From assembly GCF_035083965.1 (NCBI RefSeq), contig NC_089731.1, forward strand, positions 5,183,501 to 5,247,500: a stretch of 64,000 nucleotides of DNA, read 5' to 3'. Shown here piece after piece: positions 48,052 through 61,896 of this stretch. The stretch's first letter is position 1. Each line of letters starts with the position of its first letter. Made by a program: the position numbers and the translations under genes. The DNA comes from Branchiostoma lanceolatum (Eukaryota > Chordata > Leptocardii > Amphioxiformes > Branchiostomatidae). The notes beneath the pieces are model-generated. The model was given only the letters and a program-made list of their open reading frames with translations, did no database searches and was not told the DNA's origin.

Positions 48052-48448
48052 TACTGTAAATGCATTTGAATTTGCTGTGGTTTAAAATGTTCACAGTTTT
48101 CGCAGTGACCGCTTCAATGCAAACCCAAGACCACCGCAAAAACTTTTCTTCTGTCTTCTGCTGAACAAGTTGTTATTCCACCGCCCACTTGTCTAGGCAC
48201 TACATGTACGAACCTATCATGATGTGTTGGAGATGACTGTTATGTCCGTTTGTCTGTAGCAACCTTGCCCCGAGTCCCTAGTATAGTAGTAGGTGGTTTC
48301 CGACTGGCAGTCCGTAAAGGCACCGGTGTTTCCAATACAGTAGCAGTACATAGCTATAGCGCTCTCGTGAACTCAAAACCACCGCAAACACGCCATTTTC
48401 TCCTACCACCAAATTAAATCACAGCGAACATAAATGTATTTACAGTAC
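48052..48448. mobile_element. MITE with ACTGTAAATGCATTT termini
   Basis: The left end ACTGTAAATGCATTT and the right end AAATGTATTTACAGTA are inverted. Internal CCACCGCAAA words appear twice. The inverted AATAACAACTTGTTCAGCA pair (about 48031 and 48162) suggests a nested insertion or rearrangement. A relative is at 56563-56732. Confidence 0.6.
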
Positions 48449-48623
48449 TTGTCGCTTGAAAAGATCTTGGGCTGGTATTCAGACATGGTCTGGTAGCCCC
48501 CTACTGCCCTAGTGTGTTGGATATCGTCAGGAATTTAAGCTGAAATTTCCGACATTTCAGAGTTGACCCCCAGGGTGAAGTATATCTCTTATAACACGTT
48601 CTTGTGCAATGGAGCATTTTGGT

Positions 48624-48844
48624 AAGGCCTGGAAAAATTGATGTTTTGTTTCTGACTAGGGCCCCGGAAAAATTAGGCCTAGAATAGTAGAAATGAATGT
48701 TCTGTTTCTGGTAACACTCTTAGATGATAGAAAACATTGAAAATTTTATGTCCCTTGCTAGCGGTAGACAAAAAAAAGGCTAGGGTCGGCAGTTTTTTGC
48801 TAGGGTCAGTCGGGTAACCAGAAACAACATTTTTCCCAGGCCTT
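48624..48844. mobile_element. ~220-bp MITE with AAGGCCTGG termini
   Basis: AAGGCCTGGAAAAATTGATG at the left is matched inverted by ACATTTTTCCCAGGCCTT at the right. Internal CTAGGGTC words repeat. Confidence 0.65.
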
Positions 48845-48849
48845 GGGTG

Positions 48850-51310
48850 TTGTGCAACTGTACATCATCCAAGCACTTGTGCCTCTGAGCTATGAATGGC
48901 TGTCCTACAATCTGGGATCCAAGACCACACCATATGGGGAAACACTTCTCTTTGTGTTCCCAAGTTCATAACCCATTTCCAAGGAGTGTGTGAAGTTTTG
49001 GTTGTACATGGAAAAACTGGTCCACCTTGGCTACGTCGTTAGAGAGAGCGTCTGTTGGAACCTTCTTATTTAGCATAAAAGACTCTTAAACCAGTTCAAG
49101 GTCAGCAGGTTTTGTTCCCATTTTGGAATTCGTTGTTGTGAAATTCTTTTGGTGCTATTTTAGATTCCTGCCAAGGAAGAAGCATTTTGAACCCCTGTGC
49201 ACATTCTCTAATCCTTTCCCCAAATCTCAACTATATGTATGGAAACTACATATTTCAGCTTGTGATAATATTTACATTAATATCATACTTGACTTCTGTG
49301 TAACGCATGGTTGTTTTTTTAAGTGCCAGGCTCTCACCTTTTGACCTGTGACCTCTGCCCTCAGGTGTATGACTTTTTTTTTGTTCAGAAATACGTTGAA
49401 CTTTGTACAGGTTGACTTTAGTCAGTCCTCAACTGCCCATAATAAGGTGAGGGTCGGTAGATTTTAAGAAGTAGGACCAAAAATGTCTAAGGTCTCACTC
49501 TGTAGTCTGTACCTTCATAGACAGTAGTACTACACACAGTTTCAGGTAGTAGTGAATATACTAGTATCATATAGTCAGATCAAAGAGGTTTCCTTGGTCA
49601 AATTAAGATTTCTATACCCAGTGACCAGTCCATTACTGTATTCAATATATATTGGTCTCTTGTTTAATTCTCACTTTAGTTTAAAAAAATACTGAGAATC
49701 TCGGAAACCAAGGGTTTTTGGGTGTGGTGGCACTACTAATACTGTATATTAATTGACCTTTGTGATGATATAATTTCACAGTTGGAGGGGATAGGATGTG
49801 TTTACTTTGGACAGAAAATCACAGTAAATATTACATCATTCAGACATGGTTTTTAAGCCACTGTCAACAACGTTTGGTCAGATTTGTTGATCGCCAGAAG
49901 GTCGTCAGACATCAGTATCGCCAAAAAATTGATCATGTTTCTTTGCCCAACAATCTACTGTTACATTGAAGGTATGTAGCTTGGTGATCTGCGAAATTGT
50001 CTGTTGGATCCCCCAAAATCACACACTGATTGATGGAGGCTGTGTTCCGGCAAAAAATGTCCTTTGAGCTGTCTGACTTGTCAGGCGAGCTGTTTTCCTA
50101 CTTTACAACCATGACGCCAGGTGTTACCAGTGCTAGGACTGGCCTTCACCATTGTACCAGTCACTCTCTCCCCTCAGGCCAGGTGACTCATCGTAGTTAT
50201 GCAAATGTCTTTTACTTTTAGACTCTTCAGCTTGGACTGTAGTTGGTGTTGTGAATAATGATAAACACTGTTTGAACCTACAATGTGATCTCCGAGATGT
50301 TAAGGAGCTAGCCTCAAGATAGCTATTCTGAGAAACTTTTCTTCACATCCTGTGTGCATGTAGGTATATTCTCCAATCTTTGTTTTGCATAACCGGTAAG
50401 CCGCCTTTAGCTGTAGTTTAGGCAAACACACCAGTTATGTACAGAAGGTACAAGCTGCGTAAGACCGAACTGTAACTTAGTATATCCTCTCACAGTGGGA
50501 TGGTCCCCTTCTCTTTTTGATTAGTGCGATGGGATCTTTAACGTGCTTGAGGTGTGGCTCATTTTAAACAAAAATATCTGATTTTGTTCATGTATTATGG
50601 ACCCTTTGTTCTTTTACAGTCATTCTCAAAAGTTATTTGGTAGTTACGATCTCAAAAACGTTTTTGCAAGATGGTATTTTGAGCTACTAATTTGCAATAT
50701 CAACTGTACATCTGTATGTAATCTGTGTAAAGATTTTACTAGTGATGACTGTTTGCACTTTGAAAAAGGAGTAATGTTCATTACCACATGGCTTGAATGT
50801 GACTTTCCAGATGTAAAAGCATTTTTGTACAACCTTGTCCTAGACAGGTTATGTTGGTCGCTTTCCAACCCATTTGGAGGTTATGGTCTGACTACATTGT
50901 TGTAAACAGAACTAGACTATGAAGTTTTATGGAGGTTATCAATCTTAGTGTTTCAAAGTTCAGGTGCGATGCCAAGTACACCCTGTTTACTGGCTCTGGC
51001 TCACAGATTAGAAACACAGGCCATCCTTTGGCAATGTTAAAAGTTTAATGATATTGCAACCAGCTGACTTAAACCTCTGAAGTGTGTTGAAGTATAATTC
51101 TTCACAACTTACACAAGGCTATTTTTCAGATGAAGTACGTGTGGTGTATCCATCTAAATTTTGAGTACAAAATTATTTAGGTTCCTCTTTGGAATTCCAG
51201 ACTTTTAAAGTCATCCCAGAACGTAAGACGCAAATCATTCATTTACTCCTCAGTTTGGATTAAGGATTAATAATCTTTATTAATATTATGTCCTGAAAAG
51301 CACAGACTTT
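48850..51310. other. No gene recognised
   Basis: Short frames only, none with convincing splice sites or domain content. Could be intron of the candidate + strand gene. Confidence 0.4.
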
Positions 51311-51315
51311 TTTCA

Positions 51316-51404
51316 GTGGCTAAGTGTTGGTCCGGCATATCCTTCCTGATATGAGTGGCCGGGCGATAACAGTAATGCGGCCTGGTTACCTGATTAACCA
51401 AATG
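51316..51404 (+). other. Candidate exon with start codon
   Basis: The acceptor CTTTTTTCAG ends at 51315. ATG at 51351 opens MSGRAITVMRPGYLINQM, 18 codons up to a good GTGAGT donor at 51405, phase 0. Product not recognised. Confidence 0.3.
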
Positions 51405-52637
51405 GTGAGTTCTATTTGCATTTTGTCTTGTTTTTGTCACCTTCGGCGATTGTGGGAAAGGTATCCTCTTGATTTTTTTCATTTAAGGAATGCCCCCAAG
51501 ATAGTAGCTCTCGAGTGAAAAATTGGAAATTATGTTTTTTTTACAAAAAATAACATGTCCACAGAAAATCTGTTGGTCAATGGATCTGGCCAGGCACCCT
51601 TTTCCACCAAATTGAATTAATTAGACAAGACATACAAGTATTTCACAGAGAAGGAGGTATAAGATCTTTGAACTCTTCCTTCGTGTTTGTCCAGTACACT
51701 GTGTCCCACTGTTGATGCATGCCTGCCTTTACTGCAAATTTCCCACGCTGGTGAAAACCAACATCTTCTAACCTGTGTTTTCCTCGCTGTCAGTTCTATT
51801 TAAAGAGGGTGCTATGGTATGCTACTTTTGCAGAGTTAAAATTTTCCCCTGAGAAAAAAGTCTTCATCCTAAGTCTATGTTGGGCCTGTTTATCTAAGTG
51901 TGATATATGATAACAATTGGCTTTCAATAATAGCACAGTCATTTTCACAAGGGTTAGTATTGCCATCTGTTGTTCAAAGGGTTAAACGGTAAAAGAAGGA
52001 TGTTTGGTAAGACTTGGGAGGTTAAAGGTTGAGTCGTGTATGATATGGATACCTGTGACTTTTCTTACCAAGAAAATATCAAGAAACAACCAGAAAGGTA
52101 GTATTTCAGACAGACATATTATATTTTTGCTCAGATTTTTGCAAAAAGTAATTTTTTTCACACTGCAGGAAACATTTTTGACAATTTGTATAATGGTAGG
52201 TAGATCTAACAAAAAAGGATTCTGAGCCACGCCTCTGTCTATCTTGTTACCAGGATTCTTCTAGATATGACTGGTTTGTAATCCTATCCAACAGATCACA
52301 CCATGTCCTTGGGTTAGTTACTTTGGACAGAAGAATGTCCTTGTCCAAGAGAGAGGTCACTTAGTGTGTTTCTTGACTGCTGGACAAAAAGATGTTATAA
52401 ATCAAATTAGATACACATGTTACGTATTATTCACACGGAAAAGTCAAAGCTTGGAGTTTCAAATCCTTCCTGTTTTTTTAATATTCTGTAATGTCTATTT
52501 GATAGATACATGATATTGAAATAATTGATATTTACCATTGTTGTTTGCAGATATAAGTACAAAGTTAAGGAATGGAAAAGTCTTAAAATCTTGAATATTA
52601 CACGCTGTTTGAGAGTCATAACCTTGGCTTTGACTGA

Positions 52638-52880
52638 ACGCTCATTCTCATTTAAATGTACACATTTTGTAATCTCCTTTACCGTTAGAAGTAAGACGTT
52701 CCTGACATTAAGATATGCCACATATAAGGTACCAAACTGCCGTTTTCAAAAGCTACAAAAGTTTTAAGTCGTCATAAAAACTACAGTTTGACATCTTATA
52801 TGTGGCATATCTTCAAGAACGTCTTATTTCAATCGGTAACGGAGATTACAAAATGTGTTCATTTAAATGAGAACGAGCGT
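52638..52880. mobile_element. Foldback element, ~100-bp arms
   Basis: Arms 52638-52739 and 52784-52880 are inverted copies (CATTTAAATGAGAACGAGCG against its complement; ATATGCCACATATAAG at the inner ends) with a ~44-nt loop. Divergence is modest. Confidence 0.8.
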
Positions 52881-52889
52881 GAAGAAAGA

Positions 52890-54060
52890 TGCATAAACAT
52901 ATGTACACTTCCGTACCTTAGGATGTACTGTTGTGGTTCCAGTCAGGTAAAACCTGCTGACAGACACAAGCGGAAGTCACCTTGTATTGATCGTGTCTGA
53001 GTCACATCAGCAGGTCGTCGCCACCGCTGCCACGTTGTTTGTTTGCTGTGACCTGGATTCACCTCTGATCTGTGCACCTTTCTAACTACAGTACCCCTCT
53101 GATCTGGAATTTTTGCAACTCTAAGCATTTCAAGCTTGACATGCCAAATTTTGCTGTGTCATTGGTAACGTTGTCACAAACACAGGACAAACCCAAATAG
53201 ATAAGCCATGTTTAAAATCTTCAACATTCTTCTTAACTCCAGTGACCATGGGGAGATTTTGTTTACAGATTTTGTGATGTTTGTTTTAGTGGTATATAGA
53301 TCCATCTCCTTCTGCCTGCAGAAAAGAAGAAAACTACCCTTCAAACGATTCACAATAGCATTTGTAGAAATAGATTAAGAATAAGACACTATTTAATTTT
53401 TCTCTCTTTTTTTAAAGAATATGATACTGAACTGGAAGGTTTGGTTTGTGTACAGTTATTGAGGTTGCAAAGAAATGTGGCAATTTTTGGACCCCTAGCA
53501 GCTTTTTCAGGTACTGTAGCATTACAGTCTCACACCCCCTTCCTGAAAGTAGTCCATTGAGAGCTGGTCTCCCCCCCCCCCTCCCAAGAAGTCAATGACC
53601 TCAATTTGAGACACCTGAGTAGCTCTGAACTTCTTTAGCATCAACTGTTATACTTATTAGTTATAGTGCTCGATAAGGCTAATGTTATGGCATTATGATG
53701 TTCAGGAATTTATAAAAACTGTAGATATTTCACTGAGGTGTGAGATCTTCGTTTTTTGTTGTATGTGAGGCTGTGAGTGTGAGGTTTGCAAAACAGTATG
53801 GATAAGAGGGTGAAAACTGCCATCTCGGAAATGGCCTTGGTTGTAATTTGACACTTCTTCGCTGTTATTGAGTGTGATTTAAATCATCATAACATAAGAT
53901 ATATCTGTACCCTTCAGATGTTACACCTACATATTTCATAGGTTTTTAGGTCTTCCTTTTCTAGATATCTTTATGATTCATATCAAATGTGATAAGTTTA
54001 AGCATTTCAACCCATCAATACAATATCAATGCTTTTAGCAAGTTGTTTTTTTCCCTTTGA
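52890..54060. other. No gene recognised
   Basis: Includes a C-run at about 53569-53584. No accepted exon. Confidence 0.4.
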
Positions 54061-54062
54061 AG

Positions 54063-54115
54063 TTGGAATTTGCTCCTGCGCAGCTCAGAGCTATCCATGT
54101 CAACATCGCCTACAT
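54063..54115 (+). other. Candidate internal exon
   Basis: A pyrimidine-tract acceptor (TTTTTTTCCCTTTGAAG) and a GTAAGT donor bound 53 nt that read LEFAPAQLRAIHVNIAY in phase 0, matching the end phase of 51316-51404. A further 23-nt candidate at 54360-54382 reads EATDFYS in matching phase. Family not recognised. Confidence 0.3.
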
Positions 54116-54399
54116 GTAAGTTTTTGAGCACCACTTGAAGTTTGGAGTCGTATCGATCAATGGGAATCGCATCACTTTGATGTTAAAGCTCCCTCATTGT
54201 GTTTTAAACACTGTGACAACACAGGCAAGGCTAGGGGGAAAACACAACATGTATTTCTCATGTTGCCCTGGGGCCCCCTTTTTTAAAAATATATATATGT
54301 CACCTAAGTGTTAGGTTTGAACCGGCAGAAGAATATGATATGTTGGAGTTTTGTTGCAGTGAGGCCACAGACTTCTACTCAGGTACATTTCTGCTATTG

Positions 54400-55930
54400 T
54401 ATAAACTTTAAGCACAATCTGATAGACTATTTGACACTCATCCAGATCACAAAACCTGCCTTCATCAAGGGTGGCTTGAGTTATTTCAGTTACCGTCCGA
54501 AGGTGTTCATGCATGCTAGATATACATTCCTATGTGTGTATGAAAATGCATTCTATAATGTTAAAACACTTTCTGGCAGAAATGACATACATGTAATGTA
54601 TGAACACCCTGCAATGCAAGCAGTTTTTCTGGCTCTGTACTTGTTGAGCATTAGCTGTTGTGGCACATGATAAGGCTTGGGCTATGGCTATGACTGGAGA
54701 TGGTCACATGAATTTTTTTATGTTGGCAATTATAGGTCAACTTTAAGTTTAATTTTATTCAGAATTTCACAAAACTCTGAATATCGCACGGAGGTATGAA
54801 ATCTTTGATTTCTCGTTACAGTTAGATTGGTTGTGTACTAAAGTGACAGCTGGTGGGAAAAATGGGTTTTTCAGACCTACCTGTCTGCTGAGGCTCTCCA
54901 AGGGGTTTCAACTTACTATGTTTATTATTGTGCTGCCACCTTAGGTCAACTTCTTCATCTACCAGAAACCCCAGGAGTCTCTCTTTGCTAATTGTTTCTT
55001 TGAAAGTTGTTTAACTTGGGATTTAGGGGGTCACAATGTTTTCCTTGTAATTAGTTTGAAAGAGAACGTATTTAAGTGAGTATTTTGTTAAACTTAAATT
55101 CATGTTCTTGATTCCTTTTTTTTCTGAAAAAAGGCTTCTTATATTTTCAGTTTTAAGACTTCAAAAATGCTGTAAATTGATTCATTTCAGGCAAACTTAA
55201 TTTAGTGGTAGAAGACGGAAGGTTGAAACAATTATTCTGTACCCAAATATGCATTGGAAAGGCATATTCATGGTGTGACACAGGGAACTGTGCCAACTCA
55301 ACTCTTTCAAATTTTCATGAGTAAAAGGCCATGGGTCCTCTTTTTATAATAACACGTCAAAGTGGCTAATTGAATCTACAGAAGAAGCTGGAACCAGATT
55401 GTAAGTAGTGTTGGTCACAAGTTTTTCCAGACCTTCCAAGCATACAATGGAACAATACCCAATGAACCAGTTTCCTGCGGAAATGGTTGGAACCGTTTTG
55501 ATTTTTGCGTCATGAACGGGGCCTTAAGTGATGACGGCCCTCGAAAGTTAGCGTTAAGTGTTGCCAGACTTCTTCAGGCTTCAGTTTGGAGCTAGAAGCG
55601 CAGTTGGTGTACAAACTGGAAATGATTAGACTCTAGTCCCTCAGTCAAGCAGGGATTAATCAGGCAGAATCCAGGACAGAAGGATTGAATTTGTCTGGTT
55701 TGTTCCTTCCTTCCTTTTCTTGTCCCCAGACTGATGGTATTACTTAAGATAATTGATCCTAATCAAGTCCTGACCTGAATGTTTGTGTGCACTGCTTGCA
55801 GCTTACTTTGCAGTGTTATCTTAGTGTTAAACTTTAGTCTTTGACTTTGAGGAGATTTAGATAAAGAAAACAACAACTTGCTATGTGTTATACTGATATA
55901 TGAACTTGGTCTATGGTATTTACGATAATC
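54400..55930. other. No gene recognised
   Basis: Noncoding in appearance; possible intron. Confidence 0.4.
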
Positions 55931-55934
55931 AGTA

Positions 55935-56110
55935 CAGTCAAACCTCTACATAACGACCATCTGGCCAATGTGTACACTTTTTTGTGGTTAGATGATTTTT
56001 CCCGTTGGCACAAGCAAAGAATCCTGTCTATAGTCATCACCTGTCCACATAGACCAGATTTTATTGGTCCCCTGAGTGGTCTTCTTGTATAAACTTTTTT
56101 ACAAACTATA
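55935..56110 (+). mobile_element. MITE family with CAGTCAAACCT end, copy 2
   Basis: Begins CAGTCAAACCTCTACATAA and contains CGACCATCTGGCCAATG. Related to 28330-28522 in inverse orientation. Confidence 0.55.
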
Positions 56111-56562
56111 GTGATTGCAGGTATCTACTATAATCTAGATATGAAAGTCATGAGCCACATATATTTGGTCATCTCTATCTAGTCAACAATATCATCAGGG
56201 GATTCATCAGTCTTTTTTTTTTGGCATGTACTGTATTTGAGAATGTTTGCCAGGAACTGGAAAAATTCTGCAGTTTGCTAGCTGTCCTCTAGGTGGCACT
56301 ACTGCTAGTGATCATCCTATATACCAGGAACAAGCTTATTGAAGCTAGATTTTTAATCCCTTAACACTATTGTATCAGGTGAAAAATCTCAGACTGGAAG
56401 GTTATATGAAACCCCTTTTCATGTCTGTCATGATGATAACAATTGTAGATCAGCTTTAGCATGTTTGGACATCGGCTTTCCTTTCATCCCAGAACAAGTT
56501 TGTTTGGTGCCCTATGGATCATTTCCGATCCACCATCCAGTTAGAACAGGGTAAACACACGC

Positions 56563-56732
56563 ACTGTAAATTCATTTATTTTCACAGGGTTTTGGTTGCA
56601 GGATAAGAATGGGAGGGAGATTTTTGTGGAGTTTTAAGTTCACAGAAACACGTATGGTGTTCACATTGTTGGCAGAGAGGCGCTGCAAAAACCATGAAAA
56701 TAAATCAATGCGAATATTTCAAGATTTACAGT
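56563..56732. mobile_element. MITE with ACTGTAAATTCATTTATTTT termini
   Basis: The left terminus is mirrored by AAAATAAATCAATGCG and AGATTTACAGT at the right. Same family as 48052-48448. Confidence 0.65.
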
Positions 56733-56798
56733 ACTATGGTCAGATTTTACTTATTGTCCTGTAGTGTAGATGCTTATACCACTTTGTAGAGTTCTGTA

Positions 56799-56859
56799 GC
56801 CTGGATGCCAGACCCCTACACGACAGATATTTTAGAAATTGGGGGTCTGGCATCCAGGC
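56799..56859. mobile_element. Hairpin MITE, copy 2 (61 bp, internally deleted)
   Basis: Same GCCTGGATGCCAGACCCC termini as 1129-1214. Confidence 0.8.
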
Positions 56860-57406
56860 TTTAAGTTTTGATGATACTTAAGTGCTATTTTCTGTACTTC
56901 ATGATTGAGATTCAACCTGTAGCCTTTTAGCTTGTGAAATTAGATTGCAAGTTTTTCTGTAATCTCAACTTTTCTGCAAATTGTAGGTGGATTCAGAAGA
57001 ACCTCTACGTATTACGATAAAATAAAGGAAACCAATTACGCAAAATTTGGTCGCCTCCCTATGAATTCCGCGTATAATATGGCTTTCCCTACAAATTACG
57101 GAAAATAAAAATAGGCTCCCTATGTCTTACGAAAAAGAGCATGCAGACCCTCTTGCACGACTGACAACAAGTGGCATGGTATGAGTGATGTCCCGATCCT
57201 GTTACTGTTGACAGTCCCAGGGATTATCTGGAATGATCCTCCATGCCTGTTTAGGAGAGGGATTATCAAATATCTAATGACCGTGGGATCCTCTGGGTGG
57301 TTTGGATAAAGGATTTGCTACTGTTTCAGTAATGTGGAAACCTGCTGAGATTTTGCAGTGAAACGGCCTTTCCTAACCTGCTATCTAAACAATTGATGTA
57401 TCTTTT

Positions 57407-57475
57407 GCTCTCCCTCTGTCTCCCTCCTTCTCTCCTTCCCTCTCTCCCTCTCTCCTTCCCTCCCTCCATCTCTAT
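57407..57475. repeat. Pyrimidine (TCTCCCTCC) tract
   Basis: Simple CT-rich repeat with no base of interest beyond its composition. Confidence 0.85.
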
Positions 57476-57479
57476 GAGT

Positions 57480-60400
57480 ATGACCCGATACACACTGGCA
57501 AAATTTTCTGGATGTACGACAATGACGAGCTAGGGCCAGCAATCTGGTATTCGACTATGCAAAAGGAATAATTTGTCAATAAAAATGACATTGAATTAAA
57601 GTGGGCCAGCTACGATTAAAGTGAACCAAAAGTAAAAATCATGTAGCTATGCCTCACAGCCTTCCTACATACAACCCCTACCCTAGCCTCCACCAGGCCC
57701 TCCTACGGGCGTAGCATATGGATCGTAGAATTCAGCAGAAAAAGGAATAATTAGCCAGTACAGTCAGTCTATGGTGAAGATCACATTTTACCCGCGTAAC
57801 GGAGCCTGCGAATGAAACCCTGACAAATATTCTCCCTGTAGCCGGCATAGTTAGTCTGGAAGAGACTACCCACCCCTACCCTACCAGCCCTTGCTTGATC
57901 CATTCCTAGTATATGGATTGTAATGTACACACAGATGTCATGGCTTCCAGGCCCCTCTGACAACTATGTGTGAATTAACAAACCATTCAGGCCCTGATCC
58001 CCTCTTTATCACATCTTTTCAATTCATGATGTGGACAGAAGCACTCGTGAAAGAGAATCACGAGCCGTGAAATATTTCAGACCTCTGTTATCACCTATTC
58101 AGATGCTGATTGAATTAGCCGTGTTTGTTTAGATGCTCTTTTGTGGAGTGGGACGATTTTTTAAAAACAGAAAGCAGTAAGGGATGGAGGAATTTCTCCT
58201 GAATGCTGACTGTATTTGCCTAGTATTTGCCCCTCCCTGTACTCCCGAGTTGTTATTGGTCAGTTCCGCCTGTTCTGCATGAATGACTGCCCCCTGGAGA
58301 GTAGAGAAGGCATTACAGCCTGGTGATAACAATGCCCTCTCACCAGAGCATGAACCTGCCTGTGAAGCTAGCAGTAGGAGGCACCGTACACTGCCCTGTA
58401 AACATCTGCACAAAATGTGCATGCCTTGTTTGTGTGCGGGTTTTGAGCAGGTTAGTTTGTTTCATTTTGCTAAAATGTATCTTGTATAGGTGATTGCATT
58501 TTGAGACAATATTGCAGTGTGATATATGATGACATGCTTCAAAACTGGGTCAGATTTGGGTACTATGAATAACAAGAATGTTGGAACATGTTTGGCAGAA
58601 TATCGGAAAACAGTCATGCACTATATGGTTTTAATAAAGACCTTGAACTAGATCTAGACTATTTCCCCAAAAGGAGAAATATTCTTGTTTATGGCCTTTA
58701 TTGAGGAATAAGATAACTGAATTAGAAATATTTGTAGCAACCATAGATGATATCGTCAGCTGAAATAACCGCTACTGCCACTACATTGTTGAAAAAAACA
58801 TGAAATACCTATTTTTATTATGATTTCTCTCTATAATGTGTTTTTTTGCTAAACAAATCATCTTGTTTACCCAAAAACGTTGTTTCAGAACCCAATCTTT
58901 TGTTGGTAGCAGATTACATACTACCAGTATAGAGTGAATGGGGTCTCTTGTGTGCATGCTACAGATTTGAGTATTCTGTTTCATTGAATGTTAGTACCCC
59001 ATACTGGTAATGACTACCTTACCCCTGGGGCCAGGATTTTTACTGCATGTAATTTGCATAGGAAATTGGAATAAATGTACTCCGCTACAGTTATACTACA
59101 TTTATATACAAAGTGATATCAATAGCTAGTAGGTGTGACTCAGTGTTAATTTGTGTTTTAGGTACGCAAATAGAAAATGAGTTCTTTTTTCCATATCTTG
59201 TACTAAATTATATGAAGTTGTTGCCTTTTTGACGCTGCTCATTTGTGTGAGCAATTTTGGTGGGAAAAAAATAGTAGACAGTTACAGAATTTTGTGTGTG
59301 TACAGTTACAAGTATGCAAAGGTTTTGAAGATCTGAATTTTTGTGTACTGTGAATTGTCAATTTTGTCATTTTAAGAGGACTTGTTAAATAAAGATTTGA
59401 TAGAGAGTAACGTACCTAGTGTGATACCAAGTTGCCTTGCATTAGTCCAAGAGTATACTTTAGTACTAATATTTTAGCATCGAAAAAACTATTGGGCCCC
59501 CAAAAAACTTTCATAAATTCCCTATAAATTTCCCTAGCTGAAAGGAAAAGTGTATGAGATGAAAGTTATTTTACTGATGAAATTAGTTAGGTAATTGTGC
59601 GCAGCCAAGCGATAGGTCGGACATGTACGCTTTGTTGTTTTGCGTGCTACGGTCAGGCATTGGCGGCCGTGAAATGAGATAAATCTGGAAGTCCATTGTT
59701 TTTTGTATAATCAGAATCAACAGGGTACAAAAAAGAAAAATGGTTTAAAATGTCGCAGGCTTATTAGATTATGGCCATCTATCTATGATAAAAGGGGAAT
59801 ATTTTCCCATTAACCTACATATGCAAGCCAAATACATGAATGAGACCATATTGCTGACTTCAGTAGGTCAAGTTCAAAGTTCAGAAGTTCTCATGTGTCA
59901 GATGATACCTTATTACTAAGATTGACATGTTGATTTTTATAGATGTATAGATATGTAGTGTGTTGTGGTCTCATGGCTTGTCTATGTATGTATAATCTGT
60001 TTTTATGTTCATGTTATCTGTGCCAAGGGGCTTTGGTAATGAATTTTTGGCAACTCCCCTCAGCTCTCAGACCCTTATTGTTGAAATACAGTGCCAGATA
60101 TTTGAACTGAAACTTGATAGTGGGTCATTGAAAAGATTGAAATAAAAAGATAAAACTATTTCTAGTATCTGAGCAAGATTTGATTATCATTACTTAAGTT
60201 ACATAAGTTGCTATACATGCATTGTGGCACATACGTAATTTTGACTCCTAGACTTTGACCTGCCCCCCTCCACTGAAATAGAACAGTCCGTCATGGGGAA
60301 ATTCCAAAGGCATGACATCAGCTGCGCTGCCAACAGCTGAGCACATGTAAAGCAGCACCGCGATGTGGAGCGCTATTGTACCACAACAGTCAAGTTTAGA

Positions 60401-61860
60401 ACCATGCCAGCCACTTCTGTTTCAGTTGCGGGTGTTGAAGTAATACTTCTCGTTGCAAATGACTTGTGTCCGAGGGAGGAAGAACATTGCAGTCCGTAGA
60501 ATGGTTCGACTCTTAAGAGGTTTGCTGGTCTAACTTGGACACATTGTTGCAAACAGGTTGGTGCACTGTTTGTATTACTGTTCAGTCTACCGTGCCAAAG
60601 TGAAGGAAACTGTGACATAGATTTCCCACCTACTGAATCCGTGTTAACTTAATATGGTCTGCAGGTTTCTAATTTCATACTTTGTGCATCGTTGCTCCAA
60701 GTTGTTTTGTAGGTCGGGTTTGGAGGTGTTTTTACTGCAGGTGTTGGTCCTGAAGTGGTTGTCATCCGTGGAGGGTGTATTTATAGTTTGAAGTTTTATT
60801 TACTGCATGAGAAAGGGATCTCCCATACTGCAAACATATTGGATACTAGACTATGATAACACTGGTAGTCGACTAGTGGTAATACTGATAGCAATGGAGT
60901 AGTCCGTTTCAAGTATGCAAGTATTATACTTTATAAGTTTTAATTTTGAAAGCCAAGTTCAATTTTCACTCTATAAATGTTAAAAAGATACTTGTTTGGT
61001 GGTCGGATTTTAGCCTCTCGATCTGTTACTAATTAACTACGATGAGTCACAAATTTAAAAATAGGCGCTTGTGTTATTTATCGTTTAATGTTACTTAAAG
61101 CTTCGACCTTGTGACTTTGCGGTTCACCTTTGTGGCTATTGTAATATTATTCTCGGGACCTGTAAGAAGACAGCACTTAGAATCATATTAATAACTTCCT
61201 TATTGGACAATAGAGGTGACTGACAATCAACATGTGGTGTAATTTCATATCTCGTAATGTTTTGCCAAACTATATTTACCAGGTATGTCCTGTAATAGTA
61301 TCTCTTGAGCATTAAAGAGTCGGAGTCAAGTTTCACAATGACGTACATTCACCTGTGGTTGACTGTTTTGTCACCCATTTGTGTCAGTTTGCGATAATGG
61401 ACCTCGAGGTTGTCACATATCAGCGTTGGCTGTCAGCGTAAATGAAGTGCTCTCCCGTGATAACATTCGCGGGGTTCTAACGAGAGTTTTATGGCAGTTA
61501 GTGTCGGCGGTTGTCAGATTACTCGGGCCCTTTGTCATCCCGATAATGAAGGAGAAGAGGTTTGTGGTGATTGTTGTACGGTAAATCAACGAACATGCAC
61601 CAAACGCATCTCCCTTAGTGCATATTCGCATACAGGTATATAGACATAATATCTTTCACATATGTAGTTCTGTGTGAAAAGAAGTTGTTGATTCGGATGG
61701 ATTCTGATGCAACGTTGACCAAACATCTATCAGATCAATTCTGTTGGAGCTACAAGGCAGAAGCTGTTATGCAGGTATGACCCTTTTTGCTTTGGATAGA
61801 AGTCTACCTGGTCGTTGTAATTTTAACACATCGGAAGAGCCTCTGTATATTTGGAGATAA
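57480..61860. other. No gene recognised
   Basis: AT-rich, short frames only. A few conserved-looking words but no splice-supported exon. Confidence 0.4.
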
Positions 61861-61896
61861 AATTTGTTTGGTAAGGAGCTCAGACGTCTGAAAAAC

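Noticed and set aside
50597-50905. 102-codon + strand frame with Cys-rich segment
   Set aside because: No splice sites or start context that fit and no recognisable domain; length is within chance for this AT content.
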